Part shown: positions 1-7,542 of the stretch, piece after piece
How the letters are laid out: each line of letters starts with the position of its first letter
How positions within the stretch are numbered: the first letter of the stretch is position 1
NCBI GenBank assembly: GCA_022718015.1
Contig: JAIHZV010000011.1
Span: 1-12,943 of the forward strand
Direction: 5' to 3'
Length of the DNA stretch: 12,943 nt
Source: Phascolarctobacterium sp.
GTDB lineage: Bacteria; Bacillota; Negativicutes; Acidaminococcales; Acidaminococcaceae
Translations under genes and position numbers: made by a program
The notes under the pieces: model-generated
Seen by the model: only the letters and a program-made list of their open reading frames with translations
The model's database searches: none
Told to the model about the DNA's origin: nothing

Positions 1-378
1 ATCAAGGGAAATAAATTATTATATATAAATTACACTACAGTTGTCACTAAGAATGGACATATGATTTTGGCACCGGGTGCTACTATTTCTATACCAAAAA
101 CTGGGGAATCATTATTACCATTTTCTAGTGAAGTATATAAAGGTCCTGTAAGAAATGTTGATTTCAATAGCGATGATATTGATAGAGACATAGTTAACAT
201 CATTAGGGGATATTCAGGCTCGTTTAGTGGCAGCATGATTGGAGCTGGTACACTATCTATTTCATCAGATGGTACTTTGACTAATTATGGTGCGGGAGTA
301 TCTATCGAAAATGTTGGAGGAGTTGGTATATCATTTAATGGGGGGAAATATATTGGCAATATTAAAGACTATAGATAA
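1..378 (+). CDS. C-terminal tail of a large Gly/Ser-rich protein, possibly a polymorphic toxin or adhesin (partial)
   Basis: The frame is open from base 1 and ends at TAG/TAA-type stop after KDYR, so only about 125 C-terminal residues are visible and the start lies outside the window. I do not recognise the family. The first half is mixed (a segment reading APGATISIPKTGESLLPFSS). The last 50 residues alternate Gly, Ser and hydrophobic residues (YSGSFSGSMIGAGTLSIS, then VGGVGISFNGGKYIGNI), which suggests beta-strand or membrane-inserting structure. Base composition is clearly more AT-rich than the genes from 852 on. The following small membrane-anchored gene overlaps its 3' end, a layout common for secreted polymorphic toxins with an immunity gene; this role is inference from context only. 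A phage or surface protein tail is the alternative. Confidence 0.6.
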   Translation: MKGNKLLYINYTTVVTKNGHMILAPGATISIPKTGESLLPFSSEVYKGPVRNVDFNSDDIDRDIVNIIRGYSGSFSGSMIGAGTLSISSDGTLTNYGAGVSIENVGGVGISFNGGKYIGNIKDYR

Positions 379-769
379 AAGAAAGATTTGTGTGATAGGT
401 GTACTGCTGATTGTATGTGTTATATTAGGAAACCAATTCATGAAAAGTGCTGATGAACAGGAACTAAGAAATGAGGCAATCGATATTATCTATAAGTCTG
501 GCTTTTCAACTGTAATTTACGATATGCATAGAGATTCTCATTATTGGTATACAGTTCAAGTTCCGACCAGTCAAAGTTGTAGGCTAATAAATTATTACAA
601 TAGTTCTTTACAAAACAAGGGGTGGATAGAAGATAGAAGCTTATATAGCAAAGATGGTAAAATTTTTTTGAAAACTAAAAATAACGTAAAGATATCCGTA
701 GTATTAAAAATTATGAAACAGAGTGATGAGCAGACGTTGTGGAGAATAGATGTTAACTCGTGGAACTAA
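338..769 (+). CDS. Small single-pass membrane-anchored protein, possible immunity protein
   Basis: About 143 residues from ATG 338; a TTG at 353, which has GGGGGA eight bases upstream, is an equally good start, giving 138 residues. It overlaps the 3' end of the preceding gene in another frame, so the two are probably co-transcribed and coupled. The N-terminus has a basic patch (TIDKRK) followed by a hydrophobic segment (ICVIGVLLIVCVILG), then about 105 polar residues rich in Tyr, Asp and Lys. This predicts an N-in anchor with the remainder outside the cytoplasmic membrane. A Cys lies in the hydrophobic segment but lacks the small residue before it that a lipobox needs. I do not recognise the family; an immunity role is inferred only from size, overlap and position. 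It shares the AT-rich composition of its neighbour. Confidence 0.6.
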   Translation: MGGNILAILKTIDKRKICVIGVLLIVCVILGNQFMKSADEQELRNEAIDIIYKSGFSTVIYDMHRDSHYWYTVQVPTSQSCRLINYYNSSLQNKGWIEDRSLYSKDGKIFLKTKNNVKISVVLKIMKQSDEQTLWRIDVNSWN

Positions 770-793
770 TATAAAGTATACACACTTTTTTCA

Positions 794-822
794 TTGAAAT
801 AATCTGCCAGTTAGAGTAAAAT
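794..822 (+). promoter_or_regulatory. Sigma-70-type promoter for the 852-1589 gene pair
   Basis: TTGAAA at 794-799 and TAAAAT at 817-822 are separated by 17 bp. The predicted start near 829 leaves a short leader containing the ribosome binding site AAGAGGAGG (about 836-844). Confidence 0.6.
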
Positions 823-851
823 AAGATTATAAATCAAGAGGAGGTATCACT

Positions 852-1298
852 ATGTCTGAAATCTTAGCGGAAGCAACTTTTCCGAGTGTTATCCATAATA
901 ACGAAGTTTGCGAAGAAATCGTAAAATGGGGCAATAAGAACGGCTTCCCCCTGCAAAAAGCGAAATTATACAACAAAATGGATGGTTATGTGGGCTTTTC
1001 TCCCGATAACTATTTTATTAAGGCTACCCGTCTGCCGCCTGTTCCCGGTGGCTGGAAGGTTGTTGTAGAAAAATATGAGGCAGAAAGCCGCATTATTCCT
1101 TTGAACGTTAAGCCGCCTGCTAACGAAATCAACCGTTTCATCGTGAAGATGATGGACGAGTATGTCAAAGAAGGCCTGAAGATGGAGCTGAGCGACAACA
1201 CCTATGAATCCTATGGCACTCATCTGCGTGACCTGAAGGTTACTGGTCATCCGGTGCTCATCAACAACTTTGAAGATTTTATTGAAAACATGCGCTAA
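852..1298 (+). CDS. Hypothetical protein, 148 aa, soluble
   Basis: Starts at ATG 852 behind an excellent ribosome binding site (AAGAGGAGG) and the promoter at 794-822. The 148-residue product has no signal peptide, membrane segment or recognisable motif. It is mixed alpha/beta with many charged residues; a segment around residues 60-72 reads RLPPVPGGWKVVV, and the C-terminal third (INRFIVKMMDEYVKEGLKMEL) looks helical. Composition matches the downstream core genes rather than the AT-rich start of the window. The gene at 1302 begins three bases after its stop, so the two are very likely one operon and may act together. I do not recognise the family and assign no function. Confidence 0.8.
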   Translation: MSEILAEATFPSVIHNNEVCEEIVKWGNKNGFPLQKAKLYNKMDGYVGFSPDNYFIKATRLPPVPGGWKVVVEKYEAESRIIPLNVKPPANEINRFIVKMMDEYVKEGLKMELSDNTYESYGTHLRDLKVTGHPVLINNFEDFIENMR

Positions 1299-1301
1299 GC
1301 T

Positions 1302-1589
1302 ATGAGCAGCGTTTTGGAAAAGCAGCTGGCACGGGCGCTTGATCAGCGGCTGGCAGTTTTTATGGCGAAGGCTGCTGAAGGCAGCCTTTTGCGTGATGAG
1401 ATGTCGCTGCGTGCTGCTGCCTATATGGCCAGCGAAATCATTATGCCCTGCTGCTGTATGCTGTGCAATAAGGCGAAGCTGGAAGCGCTTTTGTCGCAGA
1501 CGAGCTTATGCGCAGAAAATCAAGAGCTGACGCAGCGTCTGGCGTCGCTCGTATATGATGATTTGGCGCGCTGTAATGGGTTAGGCTAG
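1302..1589 (+). CDS. Hypothetical small helical protein with a Cys cluster, 95 aa
   Basis: ATG 1302 lies three bases after the stop of the preceding gene and no clear Shine-Dalgarno is visible, so translation is probably coupled. The product is Ala/Leu-rich and predicted almost entirely helical. A cluster CCCMLC at about residues 50-55 gives four cysteines in six positions, and two further cysteines follow (in TSLCAEN and DLARCNG). Such a cluster could hold a metal or form disulfides, but no known metal-binding pattern is complete. There is no signal peptide. The function is unknown; the partner at 852 is the only context clue. Confidence 0.7.
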   Translation: MSSVLEKQLARALDQRLAVFMAKAAEGSLLRDEMSLRAAAYMASEIIMPCCCMLCNKAKLEALLSQTSLCAENQELTQRLASLVYDDLARCNGLG

Positions 1590-1592
1590 GGC

Positions 1593-1630
1593 TGAGAAAA
1601 AAACTTGAAAAAAATCTCAACTTTTTTCAA
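1593..1630 (+). terminator. Weak A/T-rich hairpin after the hypothetical pair
   Basis: TTGAAAAAA (1605-1613) can pair with TTTTTTCAA (1622-1630), and TGAGA (1593-1597) can alternatively pair with TCTCA (1615-1619), which is followed by six T. There is little GC in either stem, so termination would be weak. It is the only candidate end for the upstream unit before the tRNA promoter. Confidence 0.3.
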
Positions 1631-1638
1631 AAAAAGTG

Positions 1639-1667
1639 TTGACAAAAAGACGCTGATGCTTTATACT
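1639..1667 (+). promoter_or_regulatory. Consensus promoter of tRNA-Gly
   Basis: A perfect TTGACA at 1639-1644 and TATACT at 1662-1667 are separated by 17 bp. The predicted start near 1674 is about ten bases before the tRNA, as expected for a strong stable-RNA promoter. Confidence 0.85.
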
Positions 1668-1683
1668 TATATTCGTTGCTGAT

Positions 1684-1758
<75 letters not shown>

Positions 1759-1770
1759 TTTAAAAAACTA

Positions 1771-1801
1771 GCCCGGCAGATGCAGTCTGTCGGGTTTTTT
1801 A
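1771..1801 (+). terminator. Intrinsic terminator of tRNA-Gly
   Basis: CCCGGCAGA (1772-1780) pairs with TCTGTCGGG (1786-1794) through one G-U, with a five-base loop, followed by six T. Confidence 0.9.
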
Positions 1802-1804
1802 GTA

Positions 1805-1833
1805 TTGTCAAGAAGCCTTCATTGTGATATGAT
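1805..1833 (+). promoter_or_regulatory. Promoter of the tig-clpP-clpX operon
   Basis: TTGTCA at 1805-1810, a 17-bp spacer and TATGAT at 1828-1833, with an extended -10 TGA immediately upstream. The predicted start near 1840 gives a leader of about 97 bases. No CIRCE element and no CtsR-type tandem heptamers are visible near it. Confidence 0.7.
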
Positions 1834-1843
1834 ATTATGAGCG

Positions 1844-1862
1844 ATTTGTGTATGACACGAAT
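1844..1862. repeat. Inverted repeat just downstream of the tig promoter
   Basis: ATTTGTGT (1844-1851) and ACACGAAT (1855-1862) are inverted with seven of eight positions matching and a 3-bp spacer. It lies at about +5 to +23 of the predicted tig transcript, a place where an operator would block the polymerase. It could also be chance or a small mRNA hairpin. Confidence 0.25.
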
Positions 1863-1936
1863 TGCCTCTGGAAGGCTGACAAGCTAAGCCAATAATGTTA
1901 TTTTTACCCATATAAATTTAAGGGAGGATTTTATTA

Positions 1937-3220
1937 ATGAATGTTACTGTTGAAAGAGTAGAAAACGAAGCTACTTTGAAAATCACCGCTCCGGCTGCCG
2001 ACGTAAATGCTGGCTTTAAAAAGGCTGTGCAAAAAATTGCTAACCAGGTAAACATCCCTGGCTTCCGTAAAGGTAAAGCTCCCCGTGCTATCATTGAAAT
2101 GCACTATGGTAAAGAAGCAGTTAAACAAGAAGCTTTCGAAGAAGTTGCTAACAAAGCATACAGCGAAGCTCTGGAACAAGAAAAACTGATTCCCGTATCT
2201 GATCCTAAGGTTGAAGAATCTACCTTCGAAGAAGGCAAGGATATGGAACTGACCATTAAAGTAACCCTGAAACCGGAACCGGAACTGGGCGAATACAAAG
2301 GTCTGCATGTAGATAAAAAAGAAGCTGAAGTAACCGACGAGCAGGTTGAAGCTCAAATCAAAGATCTGATGAGCCGCGACGCTAAAATGGTAGTTGCTGA
2401 AGAAGGCGCTGTAATTGAAAAAGGCGACTTCGCTATTATCGACTTTGCTGGTACCGTTGACGGCGAACCGTTCAGCGGCGGCGAAGGCAAAGGCTATCCT
2501 CTGGAAATTGGCTCCAACTCCTTCATCCCCGGCTTCGAGGATCAGCTGGTTGGCCTGTCCAAAGGCGATTCCACTGACGTAGAAGTAACCTTCCCGGAAG
2601 AATACTTTGTTAAAGAGCTGGCTGGCAAAGAGGCTGTATTCAAAGTAAACATCCAAGACGTAAAACGCAAAGAGCTGCCGGAGCTGAACGACGAATATGT
2701 TGCTTCCAAGACCGACTTCAAAACTGTAGAAGAGCTGCGTGCTAACTACAAAGAGCGTATGCAAAAAGCTGCTGAAGCTAACGCTAAAGCTGAATATGAG
2801 CATGAACTGATTGACCTGGCTGTAGCTAACGCTAAATTCTCCGTTCCTGAAATCATGATCGAAGACAAAATCAGCCAAATGGTTGACGAAATGAAAATGA
2901 GCCTGGAAAGCCGTAAAATGACTCTGGATATGTACATGCAGTACACTGGTCTGGATATGGCTAAAATCCGCGAAAACCAACGCCCTGTTGCTGAAGAAAA
3001 CGTTAAGACCGATCTGGTTCTGGACGCTATCGCTAAGGCTGAAAACATTCAGGTTGACATGGCTGACGTTGATGCAGAAATCGCTGCTATCTCCGCTCAA
3101 CATGGCGCTTCTCCTGAAGAAGTTAAGAAGATTATCAAAGCTAACGGCACCATGGGCCTGCTCTTAGCTAACATTGTGCGCCGTAAAGCTGCTCACGTAG
3201 TAATCGACAGCGCAAAATAA
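1937..3220 (+). CDS. tig: Trigger factor, ribosome-associated chaperone and prolyl isomerase
   Basis: A 427-residue protein of the usual family length, with ribosome binding site AGGGAGG ahead of ATG 1937. Trigger factor docks at the ribosome exit tunnel and shields nascent chains in the cytoplasm. The N-terminal ribosome-binding domain shows the signature GFRKGKAP at residues 42-49. The FKBP-type PPIase domain covers about residues 160-245 (GDFAIIDFAGTVDGEPFSGG, then IPGFEDQLVGLSKGD). The remainder is the helical chaperone domain, which forms the arms. It leads the clpP-clpX genes, as in most Firmicutes, joining folding of new chains to degradation of failed ones. Strong bias to GAA, AAA, GCT and GTA codons suggests high expression. 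Identification is firm. Confidence 0.98.
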   Translation: MNVTVERVENEATLKITAPAADVNAGFKKAVQKIANQVNIPGFRKGKAPRAIIEMHYGKEAVKQEAFEEVANKAYSEALEQEKLIPVSDPKVEESTFEEGKDMELTIKVTLKPEPELGEYKGLHVDKKEAEVTDEQVEAQIKDLMSRDAKMVVAEEGAVIEKGDFAIIDFAGTVDGEPFSGGEGKGYPLEIGSNSFIPGFEDQLVGLSKGDSTDVEVTFPEEYFVKELAGKEAVFKVNIQDVKRKELPELNDEYVASKTDFKTVEELRANYKERMQKAAEANAKAEYEHELIDLAVANAKFSVPEIMIEDKISQMVDEMKMSLESRKMTLDMYMQYTGLDMAKIRENQRPVAEENVKTDLVLDAIAKAENIQVDMADVDAEIAAISAQHGASPEEVKKIIKANGTMGLLLANIVRRKAAHVVIDSAK

Positions 3221-3256
3221 TCCTGCCTTAAGGTTAACAGTAAGGGGTGTGACAAA

Positions 3257-3850
3257 ATGAATTATGTGCCTATCGTTGTTGAGCAGTCCAGCCGCGGTGA
3301 ACGATCCTACGATATTTATTCCCGTCTGTTGAAGGACAGAATCGTTTTCGTTACTGGTCCGATTGATGACAACATGGCCAATGTTGTCATTGCTCAATTA
3401 TTGTTTCTGGAGTCGGAAGACCCTGATAAGGATATCCATCTGTACATCAACAGCCCTGGCGGCAGCGTAAGCGCTGGTATGGCTATTTATGATACGATGC
3501 AATATATCAAGCCTGATGTTTCTACTATCTGCATGGGTATGGCTGCCAGCATGGCTTCCGTACTGCTTGCAGCTGGTGCGCCCGGCAAGCGCTTCGCGCT
3601 GCCGTATTCGCGCGTAATGATTCACCAGCCGCTGGGCGGAGCCCAGGGCCAGGCTACAGAAATCGAAATCCACGCTCGCGAGATCCTGCGCATCCGCGAG
3701 GAGATGAACGGCGTGCTGGCAAAGCATACCGGTCAGACGGTGGAGAAGATTGCTGCTGATACTGAGCGTGATCATTATCTGACCAGCAAGGAAGCTAAGG
3801 AATACGGCCTGATTGATGAGGTTGTAACTCGCAGTACATCGAAGAACTAA
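3257..3850 (+). CDS. clpP: ATP-dependent Clp protease proteolytic subunit
   Basis: A 197-residue serine peptidase (family S14) that assembles into the 14-subunit barrel and degrades substrates fed by ClpX or other Clp ATPases in the cytoplasm. The catalytic triad is visible: Ser98 in GMAASMAS, His123 in MIHQPLGG and Asp172 in TERDHYL. The oxyanion segment INSPGGSV (residues 64-71) is intact. There is little N-terminal propeptide beyond the common NYVPIVVEQ start. ATG 3257 follows AAGGGGTG. The gene lies 36 bases after tig without a terminator, so it is read from the tig promoter, and 27 bases before clpX. Length and all key residues are normal. Confidence 0.98.
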   Translation: MNYVPIVVEQSSRGERSYDIYSRLLKDRIVFVTGPIDDNMANVVIAQLLFLESEDPDKDIHLYINSPGGSVSAGMAIYDTMQYIKPDVSTICMGMAASMASVLLAAGAPGKRFALPYSRVMIHQPLGGAQGQATEIEIHAREILRIREEMNGVLAKHTGQTVEKIAADTERDHYLTSKEAKEYGLIDEVVTRSTSKN

Positions 3851-3877
3851 GCTATACACTATTAAGGAGATTGAACT

Positions 3878-5128
3878 ATGAATTTTGACGAGGGGCATAA
3901 CAATGAGCTGTGCTGTTCCTTCTGCGGCAAACGTGAAGGTCAGGTGCGCAGACTGATTGCTGGCCGCGGTGTTTATATCTGTGATGAGTGTATCGAGTTC
4001 TGTAAAGATATGCTTGACGAGGATAACCAGCAGGCAGCTGCAGAAAACCTGCAGGCCGCAGGCAAGCTGCCGAAGCCACAAGAAATCAAGGCTATTTTAG
4101 ATGAGTACGTTATCGGTCAGGACGAGGCTAAGAAAACTCTGTCTGTGGCTGTATATAACCACTATAAACGAATTAACTACGAAATGCAGAATCCGCAGGA
4201 AAAACGCGATGTGGAGCTGCAAAAATCCAATATCCTCATGCTTGGCCCGACAGGCAGCGGCAAGACCTTACTTGCGCAGACGCTGGCGAAGATCCTGCAG
4301 GTTCCCTTTGCTATTGCTGATGCAACAACGCTGACTGAGGCTGGTTATGTAGGTGAGGACGTAGAAAACATTCTGCTGAAGCTGATCAGCAACGCTGATT
4401 ACGACGTTGAAGCTGCGCAGCGTGGTATCGTTTATATTGATGAGATTGATAAGATTTCCCGTAAATCCGAAAATGTTTCGATTACCCGTGACGTTTCCGG
4501 CGAGGGTGTACAGCAGGCACTGCTGAAAATCCTCGAGGGCACTGTTGCCAGCGTTCCACCGAAGGGTGGCCGCAAGCATCCGCATCAGGAGTTCATCAAT
4601 ATTGATACAACGAACATTCTGTTTATCTGCGGCGGTGCTTTTGCCGGACTGGAGCATATTATCAATGCCCGCGTCGGCAAAAAGAACCTAGGCTTTGGCG
4701 CAGACGTGCGCAAGAAGGAAGAAATCAATAACGATGAAGTCTTCGACAAGGTTTTGCCTGAGGATATCATGAAGTTTGGTATTATTCCTGAATTTGCAGG
4801 CCGTCTGCCTGTTGTTGTAACGCTGAATTCGCTGAACAAGGAAGCTCTGGTCCAGATTCTGACCGAGCCGAAGAACGCTCTGATTAAGCAATATCAGCGC
4901 TTCCTGGCTATGGACGGCGTAGAGCTGGAGTTTGAGCCTGCTGCACTGGAGGCTATTGCTGAAGAGGCAATGAAGCGTAATGCCGGTGCGCGTGGTCTGC
5001 GTGCTATTATCGAATCAATTATGCGTAATGTGATGTATGATGTTCCTTCCCGTGATGATGTCAAGAAATGCATTGTTACTGAAGCTACGGTACGCGAGCA
5101 TTGCGAACCGCAAATGATTACGGAATAA
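3878..5128 (+). CDS. clpX: ClpX, ATPase and unfoldase subunit of ClpXP
   Basis: A 416-residue AAA+ unfoldase that recognises tagged proteins, unfolds them and threads them into ClpP. The N-terminal zinc-binding domain has Cys13-x2-Cys16 and Cys35-x2-Cys38. Walker A is GPTGSGKT at 123-130 and Walker B is IVYIDEID at 184-191. The pore loop is GYVGED at 156-161 and the RKH loop GGRKHPHQ at 230-237. The ClpP-docking IGF loop reads LGF at about 271-273, a conservative change. The sensor-2 stretch GARGLR is near the C-terminus. The ribosome binding site TTAAGGAGA precedes ATG 3878. It is the last gene of the tig-clpP-clpX unit, ending at the hairpin at 5141. Nothing looks broken. Confidence 0.98.
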   Translation: MNFDEGHNNELCCSFCGKREGQVRRLIAGRGVYICDECIEFCKDMLDEDNQQAAAENLQAAGKLPKPQEIKAILDEYVIGQDEAKKTLSVAVYNHYKRINYEMQNPQEKRDVELQKSNILMLGPTGSGKTLLAQTLAKILQVPFAIADATTLTEAGYVGEDVENILLKLISNADYDVEAAQRGIVYIDEIDKISRKSENVSITRDVSGEGVQQALLKILEGTVASVPPKGGRKHPHQEFINIDTTNILFICGGAFAGLEHIINARVGKKNLGFGADVRKKEEINNDEVFDKVLPEDIMKFGIIPEFAGRLPVVVTLNSLNKEALVQILTEPKNALIKQYQRFLAMDGVELEFEPAALEAIAEEAMKRNAGARGLRAIIESIMRNVMYDVPSRDDVKKCIVTEATVREHCEPQMITE

Positions 5129-5140
5129 CCTAAAAATTTG

Positions 5141-5174
5141 CAAGGGGGAAGGATGTTGCCTTCTCCCTTGTTTT
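5141..5174 (+). terminator. Terminator after clpX
   Basis: CAAGGGGGAAGG (5141-5152) pairs with CCTTCTCCCTTG (5159-5170) over 12 bp with one G-U and a six-base loop, followed by only four T. The short T-tract suggests incomplete termination, so some read-through into lon is likely. Confidence 0.75.
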
Positions 5175-5199
5175 CATATGTGAGATAGTGGGATACTAT
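5168..5199 (+). promoter_or_regulatory. Possible lon promoter
   Basis: TTGTTT at 5168-5173, partly inside the terminator stem, and GATACT at 5192-5197 are separated by 18 bp; TACTAT at 5194-5199 is an alternative -10. A start near 5205 would sit just before the ribosome binding site AAGGAGGG. The match to consensus is modest. Confidence 0.4.
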
Positions 5200-5219
5200 A
5201 GAAAAAAAGGAGGGATTCT

Positions 5220-7541
5220 ATGGAGAAAAAAATGCTTACGAAGCCTGTTTTAGCGCTGCGAGGCGTATTGATTCTGCCGGGCATGATTGCTAATATCGAC
5301 GTTGGCAGAGATAAATCTATTGCGGCAATCAATGCTGTGATGGAGCTTGATAAACAAATTCTGCTGGTAGGGCAGAAGGATAATGAAAAGGCTGAGATTA
5401 CTACGGCTGACCTATATGGCTGGGGCGTGCTGGCTGAGGTGAAGCAGAGGCTGCAGCTGCCGAGCGGTGCTATCCGCCTGCTGGTGGAGGGCTTAGCGCG
5501 CGTGAAGCTGACGGAGACTGCCGAGGTGCATAATGGCGAAGCTTATTTTGTAGCGCAAGGCGAGATTATCGAGTGCGTGCATGAGCCTAGCAGTGAAACT
5601 GAGGCTCTGCGCCGCCTGCTGCTCGAAGCCTTTGGCAGCTGGGCAGCCGTGACAAAGAAGGTGCCGGCTGATACGCTGGAGGCTTTTCAGGAGGAAGAGG
5701 ACCTGAGCAAGCTGACCGATATTATGGCCGGCTATCTGCCGATTGCGCTGCCGGAAAAGGAGCAGCTGCTGGAAACTGAGTCTGTGACAGCGCGTATGCG
5801 CAGACTTTACGAAATCATGACGCGTGAGCAGGAGATTGCGGCTGTTGCCAAAAGTATTTCTGAGCAGGTGCATGAGGCTGTAGAGCAGAACCAGAAGGAA
5901 TATTATCTGCGTGAGCAGATTAAGGTTATCAGTAAGGAGTTGGGCGACAGCGAGGACGTGCAGTCCGAGGTTGCGGAATATAAGCAGCAGATGGCAAAGC
6001 TGAAAATGCCTGCTGACGTAGCTGCCAAGCTGAACAAGGAATTCAGCCGCCTGATGAAGATGCCGCCGATGACGCCGGAGGGAGCTGTTATCCGCAGCTA
6101 TATCGAGGCGCTGCTGTCCCTGCCCTGGGGTAAGTTCTCCAAGGATAATTTTGATTTGAAAAAGGCGAAGGATACGCTGGATGCAGACCATTATGGACTG
6201 AAGAAGGTTAAGGAGCGCATTTTGGAATATCTTGCGGTGCGTGCGCTGTCGAAGAGCACACGTGGCCCGATCCTCTGTCTTGTTGGTCCCCCGGGCGTGG
6301 GCAAGACGAGTCTGGCAAGCAGCATTGCCAAGGCGATTAAGCGCAAATTTACGCGCGTATCGCTGGGCGGCGTGCGTGACGAGGCCGAAATCCGCGGCCA
6401 TCGCCGTACCTATATCGGCTCGATGCCCGGTCGTATTATTCATGGTATGCAGACGAGCGGCTGCATGAACCCTGTCTTCCTGCTGGATGAAATCGACAAG
6501 ATGGCTGCTGATTTTCGTGGTGATCCGGCGTCCGCACTTTTGGAGGTGCTGGATCCGGAGCAGAATAGTACGTTCAGCGACCACTTTATTGAATTTTCGT
6601 TTGACCTGTCACATGTCTTTTGGATTGTGACGGCGAATACAGCAGAGACTATTCCCCCTGCGCTGCTCGACAGAATGGAGATTATCCAGCTCAGCAGCTA
6701 TACGGATGAGGAAAAGGTGAAGATTGCCCAAATTCATCTGCTGCCGAAGGAGCTTAAGCTCAACGGTCTGGATAAATATAAGGTTACGGTAAGTGAGAAG
6801 GCTATCCGCCGTGTAATCCATGATTATACACGTGAGGCTGGTGTGCGTAACCTAGAGCGCAAGCTGGCGACTATCTGCCGCAAGGTGGCAATGCGCATTG
6901 TTGAAGGCAAGGCCAAAGGCGCACAGGTAACAGAAAAGAATCTGGAAAAATATCTTGGTCCGGTAATCTTCCTCGACGAGGATTTGTCGATGGAGCCTGC
7001 AGTGGGCGTAGCTAACGGCTTGGCATGGACGAGCGTAGGCGGCGAACTGCTCAAGGTCGAGGTTCTGGCCTTCAAGGGCAAGGGCGGCCTGACGCTGACC
7101 GGTCAGCTTGGCGATGTTATGAAGGAATCTGCGCAGGCAGGCTATACCTATATCCGCAGCCGTGCGAAGGTGCTGGGACTGCCTGAGGACTTTGGCGAAA
7201 AGATGGACATTCATATCCATCTGCCTGAGGGCGCTGTGCCGAAGGATGGCCCGTCTGCCGGCGTAACGATGGTTACGGCGATGGTGAGCGCGCTTACTGG
7301 CCGCAGTGTTAAGGGCAAGCTGGCGATGACCGGTGAAATCTCGCTTTCGGGTAAGGTTTGGCCTGTCGGCGGCGTGAAGGAGAAAACCCTGGCTGCTTAT
7401 CGCTATGGCGTGCGCACGGTGCTGCTGCCGAAACGTAATATGCAGGATTTGGACGAGCTGCCGGAAAATATCCGCAAGCAGATGACCTTTATACCTGTAG
7501 AACATTTGGATGAAGTTTTGAAACTGGCATTGGAGGATTAA
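5220..7541 (+). CDS. lon: ATP-dependent Lon protease (LonA type)
   Basis: A 773-residue LonA protease of ordinary length; the strong site AAGGAGGG precedes ATG 5220. Lon forms a cytoplasmic hexamer that unfolds and degrades damaged and regulatory proteins. The N-terminal substrate-binding domain (about 1-200) is followed by a coiled region with YYLREQIKVISKELG, typical of the family. The AAA+ module has Walker A GPPGVGKT at 356-363 and Walker B VFLLDE at 419-424. The peptidase domain carries the Ser-Lys dyad: Ser679 in KDGPSAGVTM and Lys720 in VGGVKEK. Loss of a membrane segment separates it from LonB. The ysxC start follows one base after its stop, and the ysxC ribosome binding site lies in its last codons, so the two are coupled. 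Confidence 0.98.
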   Translation: MEKKMLTKPVLALRGVLILPGMIANIDVGRDKSIAAINAVMELDKQILLVGQKDNEKAEITTADLYGWGVLAEVKQRLQLPSGAIRLLVEGLARVKLTETAEVHNGEAYFVAQGEIIECVHEPSSETEALRRLLLEAFGSWAAVTKKVPADTLEAFQEEEDLSKLTDIMAGYLPIALPEKEQLLETESVTARMRRLYEIMTREQEIAAVAKSISEQVHEAVEQNQKEYYLREQIKVISKELGDSEDVQSEVAEYKQQMAKLKMPADVAAKLNKEFSRLMKMPPMTPEGAVIRSYIEALLSLPWGKFSKDNFDLKKAKDTLDADHYGLKKVKERILEYLAVRALSKSTRGPILCLVGPPGVGKTSLASSIAKAIKRKFTRVSLGGVRDEAEIRGHRRTYIGSMPGRIIHGMQTSGCMNPVFLLDEIDKMAADFRGDPASALLEVLDPEQNSTFSDHFIEFSFDLSHVFWIVTANTAETIPPALLDRMEIIQLSSYTDEEKVKIAQIHLLPKELKLNGLDKYKVTVSEKAIRRVIHDYTREAGVRNLERKLATICRKVAMRIVEGKAKGAQVTEKNLEKYLGPVIFLDEDLSMEPAVGVANGLAWTSVGGELLKVEVLAFKGKGGLTLTGQLGDVMKESAQAGYTYIRSRAKVLGLPEDFGEKMDIHIHLPEGAVPKDGPSAGVTMVTAMVSALTGRSVKGKLAMTGEISLSGKVWPVGGVKEKTLAAYRYGVRTVLLPKRNMQDLDELPENIRKQMTFIPVEHLDEVLKLALED

Positions 7542-7542
7542 C

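Noticed and set aside
401..430. Lipoprotein signal in the small membrane-anchored gene
   Set aside because: The Cys in LLIVC lacks the Gly/Ala/Ser expected just before a lipobox cysteine, so a plain membrane anchor is more likely.
1934..3103. A 389-codon minus-strand frame opposite tig
   Set aside because: Phe/Ser-rich translation typical of the antisense of a GAA/AAA-rich gene; no ribosome binding site or promoter, and trigger factor is unambiguous on the other strand.
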